A stretch of DNA of 64,000 nt from Aureitalea marina (GCF_002943755.1 NZ_MQUB01000001.1:2654501-2718500); one strand, 5' to 3'; counted from the stretch's first letter, positions 1 through 8,146 are shown. Notes: generated by a model not told the origin, from the sequence alone. Made by a program: numbers and translations.

Positions 1-921
1 GGTAAAAACCCGGTTATCTTCCCGTTGAAAGTTCAGCTTATTGAAGATAGAAATACGGTTTTGAAGGGTCAGATCCGTAAAGCCATCACCATTGTTATCA
101 ATTGGATTTTGGTAGTTGAAATAATTGACACCCAATAGGCCCTGAACCTTTTCGCCCATGTCGTACCTCAGCCCTAGGTCCGTATTCAGTTCTCCCCAAC
201 CACTGACAAAAGATTCGATAGCGGCCTCTGGCGCATTGGATGGTTTCTTGGTAATGATATTGATGATCCCGCCAACTGCTTCAGAACCATATAGGGTGGA
301 GGCCGGTCCCTTGACCACTTCCATGCGCTCGATCAGTGATTGTGGGATGCCGGTAAGACCGTAAACGGTAGAAAGACCACTGACTATTGGCATGCCATCG
401 ATCAACACAAAGGTGTATGGCCCTTCCAGGCCATTGATATGAATATCACCGGTATTGCACACATTACAATTAAGCTGAGGTCGCACCCCGTTGATGTTCT
501 GAAGGGATTCGAAAACAGAAGGAGTCGGATTCTTCTTAAAGAAATTCTTGCTGTAAACCTCTACTGGGACTGGACTTTCCAACTTACTCACCGGCCGTAA
601 AGTTCCGCTTACCACCACTTCGTCCAGGGAGTTATCCGGACTTAACTGGAAGCTTACCTCTGTTCTACCTCCGATCAATGCCACTTGCCTCTGCTGAGTT
701 TCAAACCCGGTGTAAGAGGCGGAAAGCGTCCATTCACCGTTCGGAACTTCCTCCAGGGAGTAAAAGCCGTTTTCGTCTGTGGTTGTCCCTTTCCCCAATT
801 CCGCGATGTAGATATTGGCAAAAGGAAGGGTCTCGGTAGCTGAACTTACTGTACCGGAGATTGTATTTTGTGATGTGATGCTCAATGGAAAGAGTAGGAG
901 CATCAGGATCCAGGATCGCAT
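1..921 (-). CDS. TonB-dependent receptor, N-terminal part (runs off the window start)
   Basis: This gene starts with an ATG at 921 and stays open to base 1, so only the first 307 codons are visible. The product begins with a signal peptide (MRSWILMLLLFPLSITSQ), followed by a carboxypeptidase-regulatory-like beta domain (SGTVSSATETLPFANIYI) at about residues 20-95. The TonB plug domain follows, with INGLEGPYTFVLIDGMP, VVKGPASTLYGSEAVGG and INIIT. This is the outer-membrane transporter class that takes up chelated metals or other bulky ligands using TonB energy. The plug carries a CNVC pair, which I have the impression recurs in some Bacteroidota receptors. It is divergent from a DtxR/MntR-type regulator and shares an intergenic palindrome with it, so metal control is likely. 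The substrate is not readable. Confidence 0.93.
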   Translation of the reverse strand, partial: MRSWILMLLLFPLSITSQNTISGTVSSATETLPFANIYIAELGKGTTTDENGFYSLEEVPNGEWTLSASYTGFETQQRQVALIGGRTEVSFQLSPDNSLDEVVVSGTLRPVSKLESPVPVEVYSKNFFKKNPTPSVFESLQNINGVRPQLNCNVCNTGDIHINGLEGPYTFVLIDGMPIVSGLSTVYGLTGIPQSLIERMEVVKGPASTLYGSEAVGGIINIITKKPSNAPEAAIESFVSGWGELNTDLGLRYDMGEKVQGLLGVNYFNYQNPIDNNGDGFTDLTLQNRISIFNKLNFQREDNRVFT

Positions 922-942
922 TTTGATAGGTAGAAATATAAA

Positions 943-958
943 TTTAGGCAAAACTAAA
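943..958. promoter_or_regulatory. Palindrome between the TonB receptor and the DtxR-type regulator, candidate operator
   Basis: The 16-bp sequence TTTAGGCAAAACTAAA is an inverted repeat with TTTAG and CTAAA arms and a 6-bp spacer. It lies 21 bp upstream of the divergent receptor start and 37 bp upstream of the regulator start. DtxR-family repressors usually bind A/T-rich palindromes with TTAG/CTAA half-sites in their own promoters, so this is a plausible shared operator. The assignment to the adjacent regulator is inference. Confidence 0.5.
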
Positions 959-984
959 AAAATAATAAGAAACCACAAAAAATG

Positions 985-992
985 TATATTTG
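985..992 (+). promoter_or_regulatory. Bacteroidota -7 element (TATATTTG) of the dtxR-type gene
   Basis: TATATTTG matches TAnnTTTG exactly and ends only 3 bp before the ATG at 996. A transcript starting the usual few bases downstream would have essentially no leader. Confidence 0.55.
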
Positions 993-995
993 CGC

Positions 996-1664
996 ATGGA
1001 TTTTACGCTTTCGGAAGAAAACTACTTGAAGGCCATCTTTCATTTGCAACAACAGTCTCCAAAAGGTGTGTCGACCAACGAGATTGCCGAGCGAATGAAG
1101 ACAAAGGCTTCTTCGGTTACCGATATGATCAAGAAGCTGGCTGCTAAGAAGCTGGTGAACTACGTAAAATACCAAGGTGCAACGCTTAGTGAAGAGGGGC
1201 GTCGTCACGCCCTGCATGTAATCAGAAAGCACAGATTGTGGGAAGTATTTTTGGTGGATAAGCTGGATTTTCCATGGGATGAGGTGCACGAGATCGCGGA
1301 GCAGTTGGAGCATATTCAGTCTAGGGAATTGGTTGCCAGATTGGACGAATTCCTGGGGCATCCACAGTACGATCCCCATGGAGATCCCATACCCGATGCT
1401 CAGGGAAAAATGGAGCGGAAACATCAACTATTACTGGCTCAATGCCAAGATGGAAAAGAGGTGATGTGCGTCGGAGTATTGGAATCCTCCAGTAAGTTTC
1501 TGCAATACTTGGATCAGAAGCACATTACCATTGGAAGCCGTATTAAGATCCTTGGGCGCGAACCATTTGACGGGTCCATGTCTGTAGAATTGGACGGAAA
1601 ACCTCTTTTCATTTCAGATAAAATTGCTAATAATCTCTATGTACAACCACAAAGCAATCTTTAG
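996..1664 (+). CDS. DtxR/MntR-family metal-dependent transcriptional repressor
   Basis: The product is 222 aa. It has an N-terminal winged helix (residues 1-65, with NEIAERMKTKASSVTDMIKKL as the helix-turn-helix), a metal-binding dimerisation domain (about 70-145) and a C-terminal SH3/FeoA-like domain (about 150-220). The metal-site segment reads KHRLWE and later HEIAEQLEH. The position that is Cys in IdeR/DtxR is Glu here, as in MntR, which points to Mn(II) or a broad Mn/Fe response. I chose the ATG at 996 over an in-frame TTG at 990 because the -7 promoter element overlaps the TTG. The next gene, a ZIP transporter, starts 3 bp after its stop, so the two form an operon. Confidence 0.9.
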   Translation: MDFTLSEENYLKAIFHLQQQSPKGVSTNEIAERMKTKASSVTDMIKKLAAKKLVNYVKYQGATLSEEGRRHALHVIRKHRLWEVFLVDKLDFPWDEVHEIAEQLEHIQSRELVARLDEFLGHPQYDPHGDPIPDAQGKMERKHQLLLAQCQDGKEVMCVGVLESSSKFLQYLDQKHITIGSRIKILGREPFDGSMSVELDGKPLFISDKIANNLYVQPQSNL

Positions 1665-1667
1665 GCT

Positions 1668-2498
1668 ATGATGGATAAGCTGATCGATTTTGCTAGCCAG
1701 AACCCTATCCTGGCTGCCCTTTACGCCTCCTTGTTTACCTGGGGTATGACTGCACTAGGCGCTTCCCTGGTATTCTTCTTTAAAAAAGCCAAACGTTCAG
1801 TAATGGATGCTATGCTGGGCTTTACTGGGGGAGTAATGGTAGCTGCAAGTTTCTGGAGCTTGTTAGCACCAGCAATCGATAACAGCCCGGGGGAGGGATT
1901 TGCCAAGGTGGTGCCTGCCGCAGTAGGTTTTCTGATGGGTGCAGTTGTTCTTTTTGGTCTGGACAAGCTTTTACCGCATTTGCACATCAACTTTAAAAGG
2001 GACGAAGCCGAAGGAATGAAGACCAATTGGCATAGTACGACTTTGCTTGTACTGGCAATTACCCTGCACAACATACCGGAAGGTCTGGCAGTAGGTGTCC
2101 TCTTTGGAGCAGCGGCCAATTTAGAAGGAGTGGAGCAGATAGCCATGATCACTTCGGCCATTTCCCTGGCCATCGGAATTGGTATCCAGAATTTTCCAGA
2201 GGGATTTGCAGTATCCATGCCTTTGAAACGACAGGGTGTTTCCGGTCTTAAGAGTTTTTGGTACGGCCAACTATCGGCTGTGGTGGAACCGGTCGCAGCT
2301 GTTCTTGGGGCTGTTGCAGTAAGCATTTTTACGCCTATCTTGCCTTATGCGCTCGCTTTTGCCGCCGGGGCTATGATCTTTGTGGTCATAGAAGAGGTGA
2401 TTCCCGAAACCCAAAGAGACAAATACACCGACCTGGCCACCATGGGATTTATCGCGGGATTTATAGTAATGATGTCCCTGGACGTGGGACTGGGTTAA
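1668..2498 (+). CDS. ZIP-family divalent metal transporter (GufA/ZupT-like)
   Basis: This 276-aa integral membrane protein has about eight hydrophobic segments and the two ZIP signature helices, HNIPEGLAVG in TM4 and QNFPEGFAVSMP in TM5. These residues build the binuclear metal path. A polar loop containing HLHIN lies between TM3 and TM4, where ZIP proteins carry a His-rich stretch. It is translationally linked to the MntR-type repressor gene 3 bp upstream, so import of Mn, Fe or Zn under that repressor is the simplest reading. Which metal is imported cannot be told from sequence. The start is ATGATG at 1668, and either Met could be used. Confidence 0.92.
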   Translation: MMDKLIDFASQNPILAALYASLFTWGMTALGASLVFFFKKAKRSVMDAMLGFTGGVMVAASFWSLLAPAIDNSPGEGFAKVVPAAVGFLMGAVVLFGLDKLLPHLHINFKRDEAEGMKTNWHSTTLLVLAITLHNIPEGLAVGVLFGAAANLEGVEQIAMITSAISLAIGIGIQNFPEGFAVSMPLKRQGVSGLKSFWYGQLSAVVEPVAAVLGAVAVSIFTPILPYALAFAAGAMIFVVIEEVIPETQRDKYTDLATMGFIAGFIVMMSLDVGLG

Positions 2499-2508
2499 AT
2501 TGACGATC

Positions 2509-2943
2509 ATGAAAATGGGATTATTGCGACAACTATTTCTAGCCACACTCCTCCTTATGTTTTATACGGTTGATTTGCCCGCACAAACACCACAATCTTC
2601 GCCTCCCCAAATAGCGATCAAGTTGGAATTGGGCCAATCCATCATGATGGACGATACCCAATTGACCTTTACCGAATTGAGAGAAGATTCCCGCTGCCCC
2701 AAGTATACCACCTGTATTTGGGCAGGAAGAGCCAGAGTCATAGTTGAAGTAAAGGAAAAAGACACTCAGCCCAAGGAATTCATGATTATACTGGGCGAGG
2801 TCATGCCAGATGAAAGTCCAAACAAAAAAGTGCTTCAAGGAGAAAATTATACCCTTGTGGTGGAGCAATTAAAACCTTATCCAGGCGATGAGTCTCATAC
2901 GGAGACCACCCCCACATTACTGTTGATCAAACGAGAAAATTGA
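2509..2943 (+). CDS. Secreted protein of unknown function with a SRCP...CIWAGRA motif
   Basis: The product is 144 aa. It begins with a Sec signal peptide (hydrophobic core LLRQLFLATLLLMF, cleavage probably after PAQ). The mature part is all-beta in character and carries the two-cysteine segment DSRCPKYTTCIWAGRA. From memory, this motif recurs in small exported proteins without a known function, and the cysteines probably form a disulphide. I used the ATG at 2509 rather than a TTG at 2500. It starts 10 bp after the ZIP gene stop, so it is probably the third gene of the regulator-transporter operon. A role in periplasmic metal handling is possible but unsupported. Confidence 0.75.
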   Translation: MKMGLLRQLFLATLLLMFYTVDLPAQTPQSSPPQIAIKLELGQSIMMDDTQLTFTELREDSRCPKYTTCIWAGRARVIVEVKEKDTQPKEFMIILGEVMPDESPNKKVLQGENYTLVVEQLKPYPGDESHTETTPTLLLIKREN

Positions 2944-2945
2944 AT

Positions 2946-3104
2946 TTAGTGGCAGCCACATTCTTGCTTGCCACACTTGGTTTTGTTCCCGTCTAAAGAA
3001 GAAGAGGGTCTTACTTGTTTCTGGGCAATTGGTATCCAGATGAATTTTCGGAGCAAGTAGCCTACCGCAATTCCAAAAGTCAATATAACAAGAACTGTTT
3101 GCAC
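2946..3104 (-). CDS. FeoB-associated Cys-rich membrane miniprotein
   Basis: This 52-aa product starts at a GTG at 3104, 13 bp after the feoB stop. It has one N-terminal membrane segment (VLVILTFGIAVGYLL), a basic patch (RKFIW), and a C-terminal tail with the cysteine/histidine cluster CGKQECGCH. That layout matches the small FeoB-associated Cys-rich proteins often encoded directly downstream of feoB. They are presumed to assist Fe(II) passage or to sense the state of the transporter. It ends back-to-back with the secreted protein gene on the other strand, 2 bp apart. Confidence 0.85.
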   Translation of the reverse strand: MQTVLVILTFGIAVGYLLRKFIWIPIAQKQVRPSSSLDGNKTKCGKQECGCH

Positions 3105-3117
3105 GTTGTAAAGATAC

Positions 3118-5220
3118 TTATTTCAACAATTGATAAGCTACTAGAGATGCCACATAGGCTATCGCACTCATAAACAACAACTGATACATCGGCCATTTCC
3201 AACTGTTGGTTTCACGTCGGACAATAGCCAAGGTGCTCATACATTGCATAGCAAAGGCATAGAACAATAGTAAAGACATGCCACTGGCAAAATTATATCG
3301 TGGTTTGCCTGTTTCCGGTATAGTCTCTTGAGCCATCCGGTTCTTTATGGTGTCCTCATCCTCGCTGCCAATGCTGTAAATGGTAGCCAGCGTCCCTATA
3401 AATACCTCTCGTGCAGCAAAGGAGCTCACAATGGCTATCCCGATCTTCCAGTCGTAGCCCAAAGGCTCTACTATTGGCTCTATTCCTTTCCCGACGATTC
3501 CGATATAACTCTTTTCTAGTTTCCTAGATGCGATCTCAGTGTCCCGCTCTTCAGAACTCCAACCTTTATTGATAGCCTCTTGTGTAACGGTCTCTTCCAC
3601 ACGATTAAACTCACCCGGTCCATAGGAGGCCAATACCCAGAGAATGACCGAGATGGACAAGATGATCTTACCTGCTCCTACTACAAAGGATTTGGTCTTT
3701 TCTACCACTGTTATACCCACATTTTTTGGGAGTGGCACTTTGTAATTAGGCATCTCAATAACGAAGAAAGATCGACTCTTTATTTTCAGGATTCGGTTCA
3801 GTACATAAGCAGAAACTACCGCCGTCGCAAAACCCAATACATACAGTAACATCAAGGTAACCCCTTGAAGACTAAATATTCCCAGGACGCGATCATCTGG
3901 GATGACGAGCGAGATGATGATGAGGTATACTGGTAACCGAGCTGAGCAGGTAATAAAAGGAGTTACTAAGATCGTGATGAGTCGCTCCTTCCAGCTTTCA
4001 ATATTTCGCGTTGCCATAACCGCTGGAATAGCGCAAGCGGCACCGGAGATCAGTGGGACAACGCTCTTCCCGCTCAATCCAAATCGTCGCATCAGCCGGT
4101 CCATGAGGAATACCACACGACTCATATAACCGCTCTCTTCTAAAATGGAAAGAAAAAGGAACAGGAATGCAATCTGCGGGATAAAAATGACCACTCCACC
4201 TATACCTGCTATGACCCCCTCGGCCAGAAGGTCCGTAAAGTTACCAGGAGGTAGTGTTTCTTTGATCCATTCGCTCAATGAGGCAAAAGTCTCATCGATG
4301 AAATCCATGGGGTAGTTGCTCCAGTCAAAAATGACCTGGAATATCAACAACATGATCGAAAAAAAGATCACATAACCCCAGACTTTATGGGTAAGAACAC
4401 GATCCAGTCTACTCCTCAAATCTTTGGCTTTGGACTTATCAATGGTCAAGGTAGTTTTCAGGGCGTCGTTGATATATTGATACCGCTTAATGGTCTCCTT
4501 CTGCTGTAACTTCCTTAGGTTCTCATTCGATTCGGTTTTAAAGGAGGCAACACCTTCAAACTCTTGCCGGTCCAACTTGCCAAAGTTGACATCCTGAGTG
4601 ATGACTAGCCACAATTTATAGAGATCTTGGTCCGGGAATGCCTTGTTTAACCGATCAAAATAGGCGGGTTCGATGGTCGATACATTTAGACAGGCTTTGG
4701 TGGACAGATCCCGATAATCGACGATGAGTTCTTTTAATTTGTCAAATCCGGTATTTTTCCTGGCGCTGATCAGAGCGATTCGGGTGTGCATTTTTTTCTC
4801 TAGCCCTGTAATATCGAGCTCGATGGCCTTTCGCTCCATACGATCCGCCATATTAATTGCCAGGATGGTCGGAATACCTAGGTCTTTGATCTGGGTAAAG
4901 AGCAGTAGGTTCCTTTTTAGATTTTCTACGTCTGCCACAACCACTGCCACGTCGGGAAAGTCTTTGTCCTTGCGATTGAGCAAGAGTTCGATTACCACAC
5001 TCTCATCCAAAGAGGAGGCATTGAGGCTGTAGGTTCCCGGCAGATCCAGAATATGGGCTTTGGTATTGCGGTTCAGCCGGCAGCTCCCTTCTTTTTTCTC
5101 GACGGTGATGCCCGGGTAGTTCCCAACTTTTTGGTTAAGCCCGGTCAGCCGATTGAATACCGATGTCTTGCCCGTGTTAGGGTTCCCTATAAGCGCTACG
5201 TTGATCTGGTTTACAGCCAT
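3118..5220 (-). CDS. feoB: Ferrous iron transporter FeoB
   Basis: The product is 700 aa. The N-terminal G domain has the Walker A/G1 motif GNPNTGKTS (residues 11-19), DLPGTYSL as G3 and NMAD as G4, followed by a GDI-like helical region. The membrane part starts near residue 280 and carries the conserved gate segments TCSARLPVY and FAAREVFIGTL. It imports Fe(II) across the inner membrane. The feoA stop lies 2 bp before its ATG, and the Cys-rich miniprotein follows it, giving a feoA-feoB-small partner operon. Length and motif order are normal for Bacteroidota FeoB, and I see no truncation. Confidence 0.97.
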   Translation of the reverse strand: MAVNQINVALIGNPNTGKTSVFNRLTGLNQKVGNYPGITVEKKEGSCRLNRNTKAHILDLPGTYSLNASSLDESVVIELLLNRKDKDFPDVAVVVADVENLKRNLLLFTQIKDLGIPTILAINMADRMERKAIELDITGLEKKMHTRIALISARKNTGFDKLKELIVDYRDLSTKACLNVSTIEPAYFDRLNKAFPDQDLYKLWLVITQDVNFGKLDRQEFEGVASFKTESNENLRKLQQKETIKRYQYINDALKTTLTIDKSKAKDLRSRLDRVLTHKVWGYVIFFSIMLLIFQVIFDWSNYPMDFIDETFASLSEWIKETLPPGNFTDLLAEGVIAGIGGVVIFIPQIAFLFLFLSILEESGYMSRVVFLMDRLMRRFGLSGKSVVPLISGAACAIPAVMATRNIESWKERLITILVTPFITCSARLPVYLIIISLVIPDDRVLGIFSLQGVTLMLLYVLGFATAVVSAYVLNRILKIKSRSFFVIEMPNYKVPLPKNVGITVVEKTKSFVVGAGKIILSISVILWVLASYGPGEFNRVEETVTQEAINKGWSSEERDTEIASRKLEKSYIGIVGKGIEPIVEPLGYDWKIGIAIVSSFAAREVFIGTLATIYSIGSEDEDTIKNRMAQETIPETGKPRYNFASGMSLLLFYAFAMQCMSTLAIVRRETNSWKWPMYQLLFMSAIAYVASLVAYQLLK

Positions 5221-5222
5221 CG

Positions 5223-5453
5223 TTATTGGATCAGTTCAACGGTAATATGAGAAGCTGTCTCCTTGCGGATTGCCAGGTGAGAGTCGTTTATTTCCAGATA
5301 TAGCGGGTCTCTGAAAGGCGCTGATTGAATCAACCTCACTTCATTACCCGGAAGGCACCCCATCTCTAATAGCTTGAGTGGGACTTTTTCTACTGGAACA
5401 TCAACGATGATTGCTCGTTGACCTTTTTCTAATGAAGCAATGCTCAGCGGCAT
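5223..5453 (-). CDS. feoA: FeoA-domain protein
   Basis: This is a 76-aa SH3-like FeoA domain with the typical core PLKLLEMGCLPGNEVRLIQSAP and the C-terminal LAIRKETASHITV. FeoA binds the cytosolic part of FeoB and is needed for Fe(II) uptake. It starts at the ATG at 5453 and is followed by feoB after 2 bp. The upstream region (5454-5515) contains a -7 element and an A/T-rich imperfect palindrome (TTTAG...TTAAA at 5456-5472). That palindrome resembles the operator candidate at 943-958 but is a weaker match. Confidence 0.94.
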   Translation of the reverse strand: MPLSIASLEKGQRAIIVDVPVEKVPLKLLEMGCLPGNEVRLIQSAPFRDPLYLEINDSHLAIRKETASHITVELIQ

Positions 5454-5477
5454 TATTTAGATTGATTTTAAACAGTG

Positions 5478-5485
5478 CAAATGTA
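5478..5485 (-). promoter_or_regulatory. -7 element (TACATTTG) of the feoAB operon
   Basis: On the minus strand this reads TACATTTG, an exact TAnnTTTG match, 24 bp before the feoA ATG. A TTTAG...TTAAA imperfect palindrome lies between it and the start codon, a suitable place for an iron-responsive operator. Confidence 0.55.
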
Positions 5486-5515
5486 GGCTAATTCCTTCCC
5501 GCCTGCAAGCTAGGC

Positions 5516-6181
5516 CTACTGTTCTTGCCTAAGGACCTTTATATCATCCAGGAGCTGCTCTATGGCCTCTGGGTCTGTCCCATCATAGAATCCGCGGATC
5601 CTCCGTTGTTTGTCGACAAGAACAAAGTTCTCTGTGTGTACCAGGTCGTATTCGGAATAGGGGATGTCCTTAGCTGCCAGGTAAGACTTGCGGGCCAAGT
5701 CGTAAATCTCCTTTTTATCACCGGTAACCAGGTTCCACTTGCTATCGTCAACTCCTTTTTCCAGGGCATATTGTTTCAGCTGAGCCACGGTATCGATCTC
5801 TGGTGTTACAGAATGAGAAAGCAATAACACTTCACGGTCTTCTTTCAGTTTCTCCTGTATCTCCACCATATGATTGGTCATTACCGGGCAGATGGTCCGG
5901 CAGGTGGTGAAGAAGAAATCGGCCACATAGATCTTGTCTTTGTAACTGTCCTGGGTAACTAACTCTCCATTTTGGTTCAGCAGCTCAAAATCGGCTATGG
6001 TATGATATTTCTTAACATGCTGCACGGTAGAGTCTACCAATTCCATGGAAACATCATTTGGAGCATAAACCGGTAATACACGCTTCGGTTCAAGAATACG
6101 GTAGAACACATAAATGATGATAGTGGAGAGTATCAGTAGGAATACCCCGAAAAACTTGTATTTGGCAAAGAATTGAAGCAT
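5516..6181 (-). CDS. SCO1/SenC-family thioredoxin-like copper chaperone
   Basis: The product is 221 aa. It has one N-terminal membrane anchor (residues 8-28) and a periplasmic thioredoxin-like domain. The copper-site motif CRTIC (CxxxC) follows the beta-strand ADFFFTT, and the third ligand is the His of YDLVHTENF. Sco proteins deliver copper to, or reduce, the CuA centre of cytochrome c oxidase. No oxidase gene lies in the window. A -7 element ends 7 bp before its ATG, so its mRNA leader would be very short. Confidence 0.93.
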   Translation of the reverse strand: MLQFFAKYKFFGVFLLILSTIIIYVFYRILEPKRVLPVYAPNDVSMELVDSTVQHVKKYHTIADFELLNQNGELVTQDSYKDKIYVADFFFTTCRTICPVMTNHMVEIQEKLKEDREVLLLSHSVTPEIDTVAQLKQYALEKGVDDSKWNLVTGDKKEIYDLARKSYLAAKDIPYSEYDLVHTENFVLVDKQRRIRGFYDGTDPEAIEQLLDDIKVLRQEQ

Positions 6182-6188
6182 GATTGTG

Positions 6189-6196
6189 CAAAAATA
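6189..6196 (-). promoter_or_regulatory. -7 element (TATTTTTG) of the sco gene
   Basis: On the minus strand it reads TATTTTTG, an exact consensus match 7 bp before the ATG of the Sco gene. The mRNA would therefore be leaderless or nearly so. Confidence 0.5.
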
Positions 6197-6293
6197 CCAT
6201 GGTATTCATGATGTAAAAAATGACAACCGTTAAAAGTTCTTTAATTGCAGCCATACAGGTAGACCTAGGTTTTCATAACAAGCTTGAAAACTT

Positions 6294-6301
6294 TACTTTT
6301 G
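6294..6301 (+). promoter_or_regulatory. -7 element (TACTTTTG) of rseP
   Basis: This is an exact TAnnTTTG match 18 bp before the chosen ATG at 6320. It argues against starting at the in-frame TTG at 6284, which lies upstream of the promoter core. Confidence 0.6.
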
Positions 6302-6319
6302 CAGACTAATCTTAGACTG

Positions 6320-7648
6320 ATGAGTCCATTTGCTGTAAAGGCTATTCAACTCTTATTGAGTTTATCCATACTAATTGTCCTGCATGAGTTAGGACATTTT
6401 ATCCCCGCCAAGATATTCAAGGTCCGAGTAGAGAAGTTCTTTCTCTTCTTCGATGTCAAATTCGCTCTTTGGAGAAAGAAAATAGGCGAGACCGTCTACG
6501 GAATCGGGTGGCTACCCCTGGGTGGATATGTGAAATTATCCGGGATGATCGATGAGAGCATGGATAAGGAACAGATGGCGGGACCCCCACAACCCTGGGA
6601 ATTCCGTTCAAAACCGGCCTGGCAACGCCTGATCATCATGTTAGGTGGAGTGACGGTAAACATTATCGTTGGATTTGTGATCTACATAGCCATCATAGGT
6701 TCATACGGAAGAGATATCGTTACGCCGGAAGATATGCCTCGTGGTTTCTCTGTAGACCAAGAATTCCAAGAAATGGGCTTCCGCGACGGCGATCTGATCC
6801 TTCAGGTAAACGGGAAGGATTTCCCCAATATGACAGACATCAACAAGTATCTCTTCCTTCGGGATGTTCAAACCATTACGGTAAGGCATGCAGATCAGTC
6901 ACAAGAGACTATCTCAATCCCAGATGATATAGGGACTTTTATGTTCGAAAATGATGTGCAAAGACCTTTTGATAGGCTTCGTAATCCGATTATAGATACT
7001 GTGCTTTCTGATTTTCCTGCGGCTTCGGCTGGCATGAAGAAGGGAGACAGTATTATATCATTTAATGGTCAACCGATAGAACATTGGCATGAATTCAAAC
7101 GGAAACTTAGTGAGAATGCCAATCTAGACAATGATATTGTTTATTACCGAAATGGTCGCATCGATTCACTTACGGTGAAACCAAATGAAGATGGCTTGAT
7201 AGGAGCTAATAATTATGGTAAAGAACTTGTTGGTAAGGTTACACATGTAAATTATACTTTCGGAGAGAGTATTACGGAAGGTGTTTCTTATGGCTACAAT
7301 ATCTTAAAGGATTATGTGAAGCAGTTCAAATATGTCTTTACCAAGAAGGGCGCTACTCAGGTTGGTGGTTTCGGAGCTATTGGTAACCTCTTTCCAGCAA
7401 CCTGGAATTGGCTTAACTTCTGGCAAACCACGGCCTTGATCTCTATTATTTTGGCATTCATGAATGTACTGCCAATACCGGCCTTAGACGGGGGGCATGT
7501 GATGTTCTTATTGTACGAGATGGTAACGGGCCGTAAGCCGCATGATAAATTCATGGAGTACGCTCAAATGATCGGTTTCTTTTTACTGATCGCCCTGGTG
7601 CTTTTTGCCAATGGTAACGATATCTACCGGGCCATCTTTGACAAGTAA
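6320..7648 (+). CDS. rseP: RseP-type site-2 intramembrane metalloprotease (M50)
   Basis: The product is 442 aa. The zinc site HELGH lies in the first membrane segment (LIVLHELGHFIPAK), and the third ligand region NVLPIPALDGGH lies near residue 395. Two PDZ domains sit between them (around EMGFRDGDLILQVNGKDF and SAGMKKGDSIISFNGQPI). RseP cleaves membrane-spanning anti-sigma factors and remnant signal peptides within the membrane. The ATG at 6320 gives the usual short N-terminus. It stands alone between its own promoter and the tRNA-Asn promoter. Confidence 0.95.
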   Translation: MSPFAVKAIQLLLSLSILIVLHELGHFIPAKIFKVRVEKFFLFFDVKFALWRKKIGETVYGIGWLPLGGYVKLSGMIDESMDKEQMAGPPQPWEFRSKPAWQRLIIMLGGVTVNIIVGFVIYIAIIGSYGRDIVTPEDMPRGFSVDQEFQEMGFRDGDLILQVNGKDFPNMTDINKYLFLRDVQTITVRHADQSQETISIPDDIGTFMFENDVQRPFDRLRNPIIDTVLSDFPAASAGMKKGDSIISFNGQPIEHWHEFKRKLSENANLDNDIVYYRNGRIDSLTVKPNEDGLIGANNYGKELVGKVTHVNYTFGESITEGVSYGYNILKDYVKQFKYVFTKKGATQVGGFGAIGNLFPATWNWLNFWQTTALISIILAFMNVLPIPALDGGHVMFLLYEMVTGRKPHDKFMEYAQMIGFFLLIALVLFANGNDIYRAIFDK

Positions 7649-7687
7649 AAAATTGTAGTTTCTTTTTTGCGGGCCACGAAAATAAAT

Positions 7688-7695
7688 TATATTTG
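7688..7695 (+). promoter_or_regulatory. -7 element (TATATTTG) of the tRNA-Asn gene
   Basis: This is an exact TAnnTTTG match 23 bp before the first base of the tRNA. Confidence 0.6.
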
Positions 7696-7718
7696 CGTCC
7701 GCCAAAAGCGCTAGACAT

Positions 7719-7792
7719 TCCTCCATAGCTCAGTTGGTTAGAGCACCTGACTGTTAATCAGGGTGTCCTTGGTTCGAGTCCAAGTGGAGGAG
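7719..7792 (+). tRNA. tRNA-Asn (GTT)
   Basis: A full cloverleaf can be drawn. The acceptor pairs TCCTCCA with TGGAGGA and the discriminator is G. The anticodon stem CCTGA/TCAGG encloses the loop CTGTTAA with anticodon GTT at 7753-7755. The T arm is TTGG/CCAA around TTCGAGT. CCA is not encoded. Its 3' portion is repeated three times downstream, each copy followed by a terminator-like hairpin. Confidence 0.97.
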
Positions 7793-7800
7793 CTTAATTA

Positions 7801-7826
7801 AACCGGTCATTCGACCGGTTTTTTTT
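7801..7826 (+). terminator. Rho-independent terminator of tRNA-Asn
   Basis: AACCGGTC pairs with GACCGGTT across an ATTC loop and runs into a T tract. Confidence 0.85.
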
Positions 7827-7834
7827 GGTCTGTT

Positions 7835-7943
7835 TTGGACTCGATCCTAAGGACACCGCCCGCGCGCCAGCTGGCCCCTCGGGCAAAATGTCCACCGGAC
7901 ATTTTGTGATCCCTCGGTCCGATTCGAGTCCAAGTGGAGGAGC
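7835..7943 (+). repeat. tRNA-Asn-derived hairpin repeat, unit A
   Basis: The unit opens with an antisense copy of the tRNA T arm (TTGGACTCGA, 7835-7844) and closes with a sense copy of the tRNA 3' end (7921-7943: T arm, then CAAGTGGAGGAGC). The two copies pair over 10 bp. Inside is a perfect 10-bp hairpin (CAAAATGTCC/GGACATTTTG, 7884-7906) and the segment CTGGCCCCTC, shared with unit B. Confidence 0.8.
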
Positions 7944-7950
7944 GATATCA

Positions 7951-7977
7951 AACCCGGTCTTTTTGACCGGGTTTTTC
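7951..7977 (+). terminator. Terminator-like hairpin after repeat unit A
   Basis: AACCCGGTC pairs with GACCGGGTT across a T5 loop and is followed by TTT. The design is the same as the true tRNA terminator but the sequence differs. Confidence 0.7.
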
Positions 7978-7984
7978 ATTTTAG

Positions 7985-8103
7985 CTTGGACTCGAACTCA
8001 AGGACACGCCAGCGCACCATCTGGCCCCTCACTTTGAAAGGTCCACAGGACCTTCCAACTTCTAGCGAAGACGCTCGGCCCGGTTCGAGCCAAGTGGAGG
8101 AGC
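7985..8103 (+). repeat. tRNA-Asn-derived hairpin repeat, unit B
   Basis: This has the same architecture as unit A. An antisense T arm (CTTGGACTCGAAC, 7985-7997) is followed by the shared segment CATCTGGCCCCTC, then an internal hairpin (AAGGTCC-ACA-GGACCTT, 8038-8054). It closes with a sense tRNA 3' end (GGTTCGAGCCAAGTGGAGG, 8082-8100, continuing to 8103). The internal stem keeps GTCCAC.GGAC but shows a compensatory T-A to G-C change relative to unit A. Confidence 0.8.
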
Positions 8104-8114
8104 GAAGCTCCGAC

Positions 8115-8146
8115 AAGCCGTTCACAAAAGTGAGCGGCTTTTTTCG
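8115..8146 (+). terminator. Terminator-like hairpin after repeat unit B
   Basis: AAGCCGTTCAC pairs with GTGAGCGGCTT (one G-T wobble) across AAAA and is followed by a T tract. Confidence 0.7.

Noticed and set aside
954-1427. 157-codon minus-strand frame over the DtxR-type gene
   Set aside because: It is a shadow of a well-supported regulator and has no family features.
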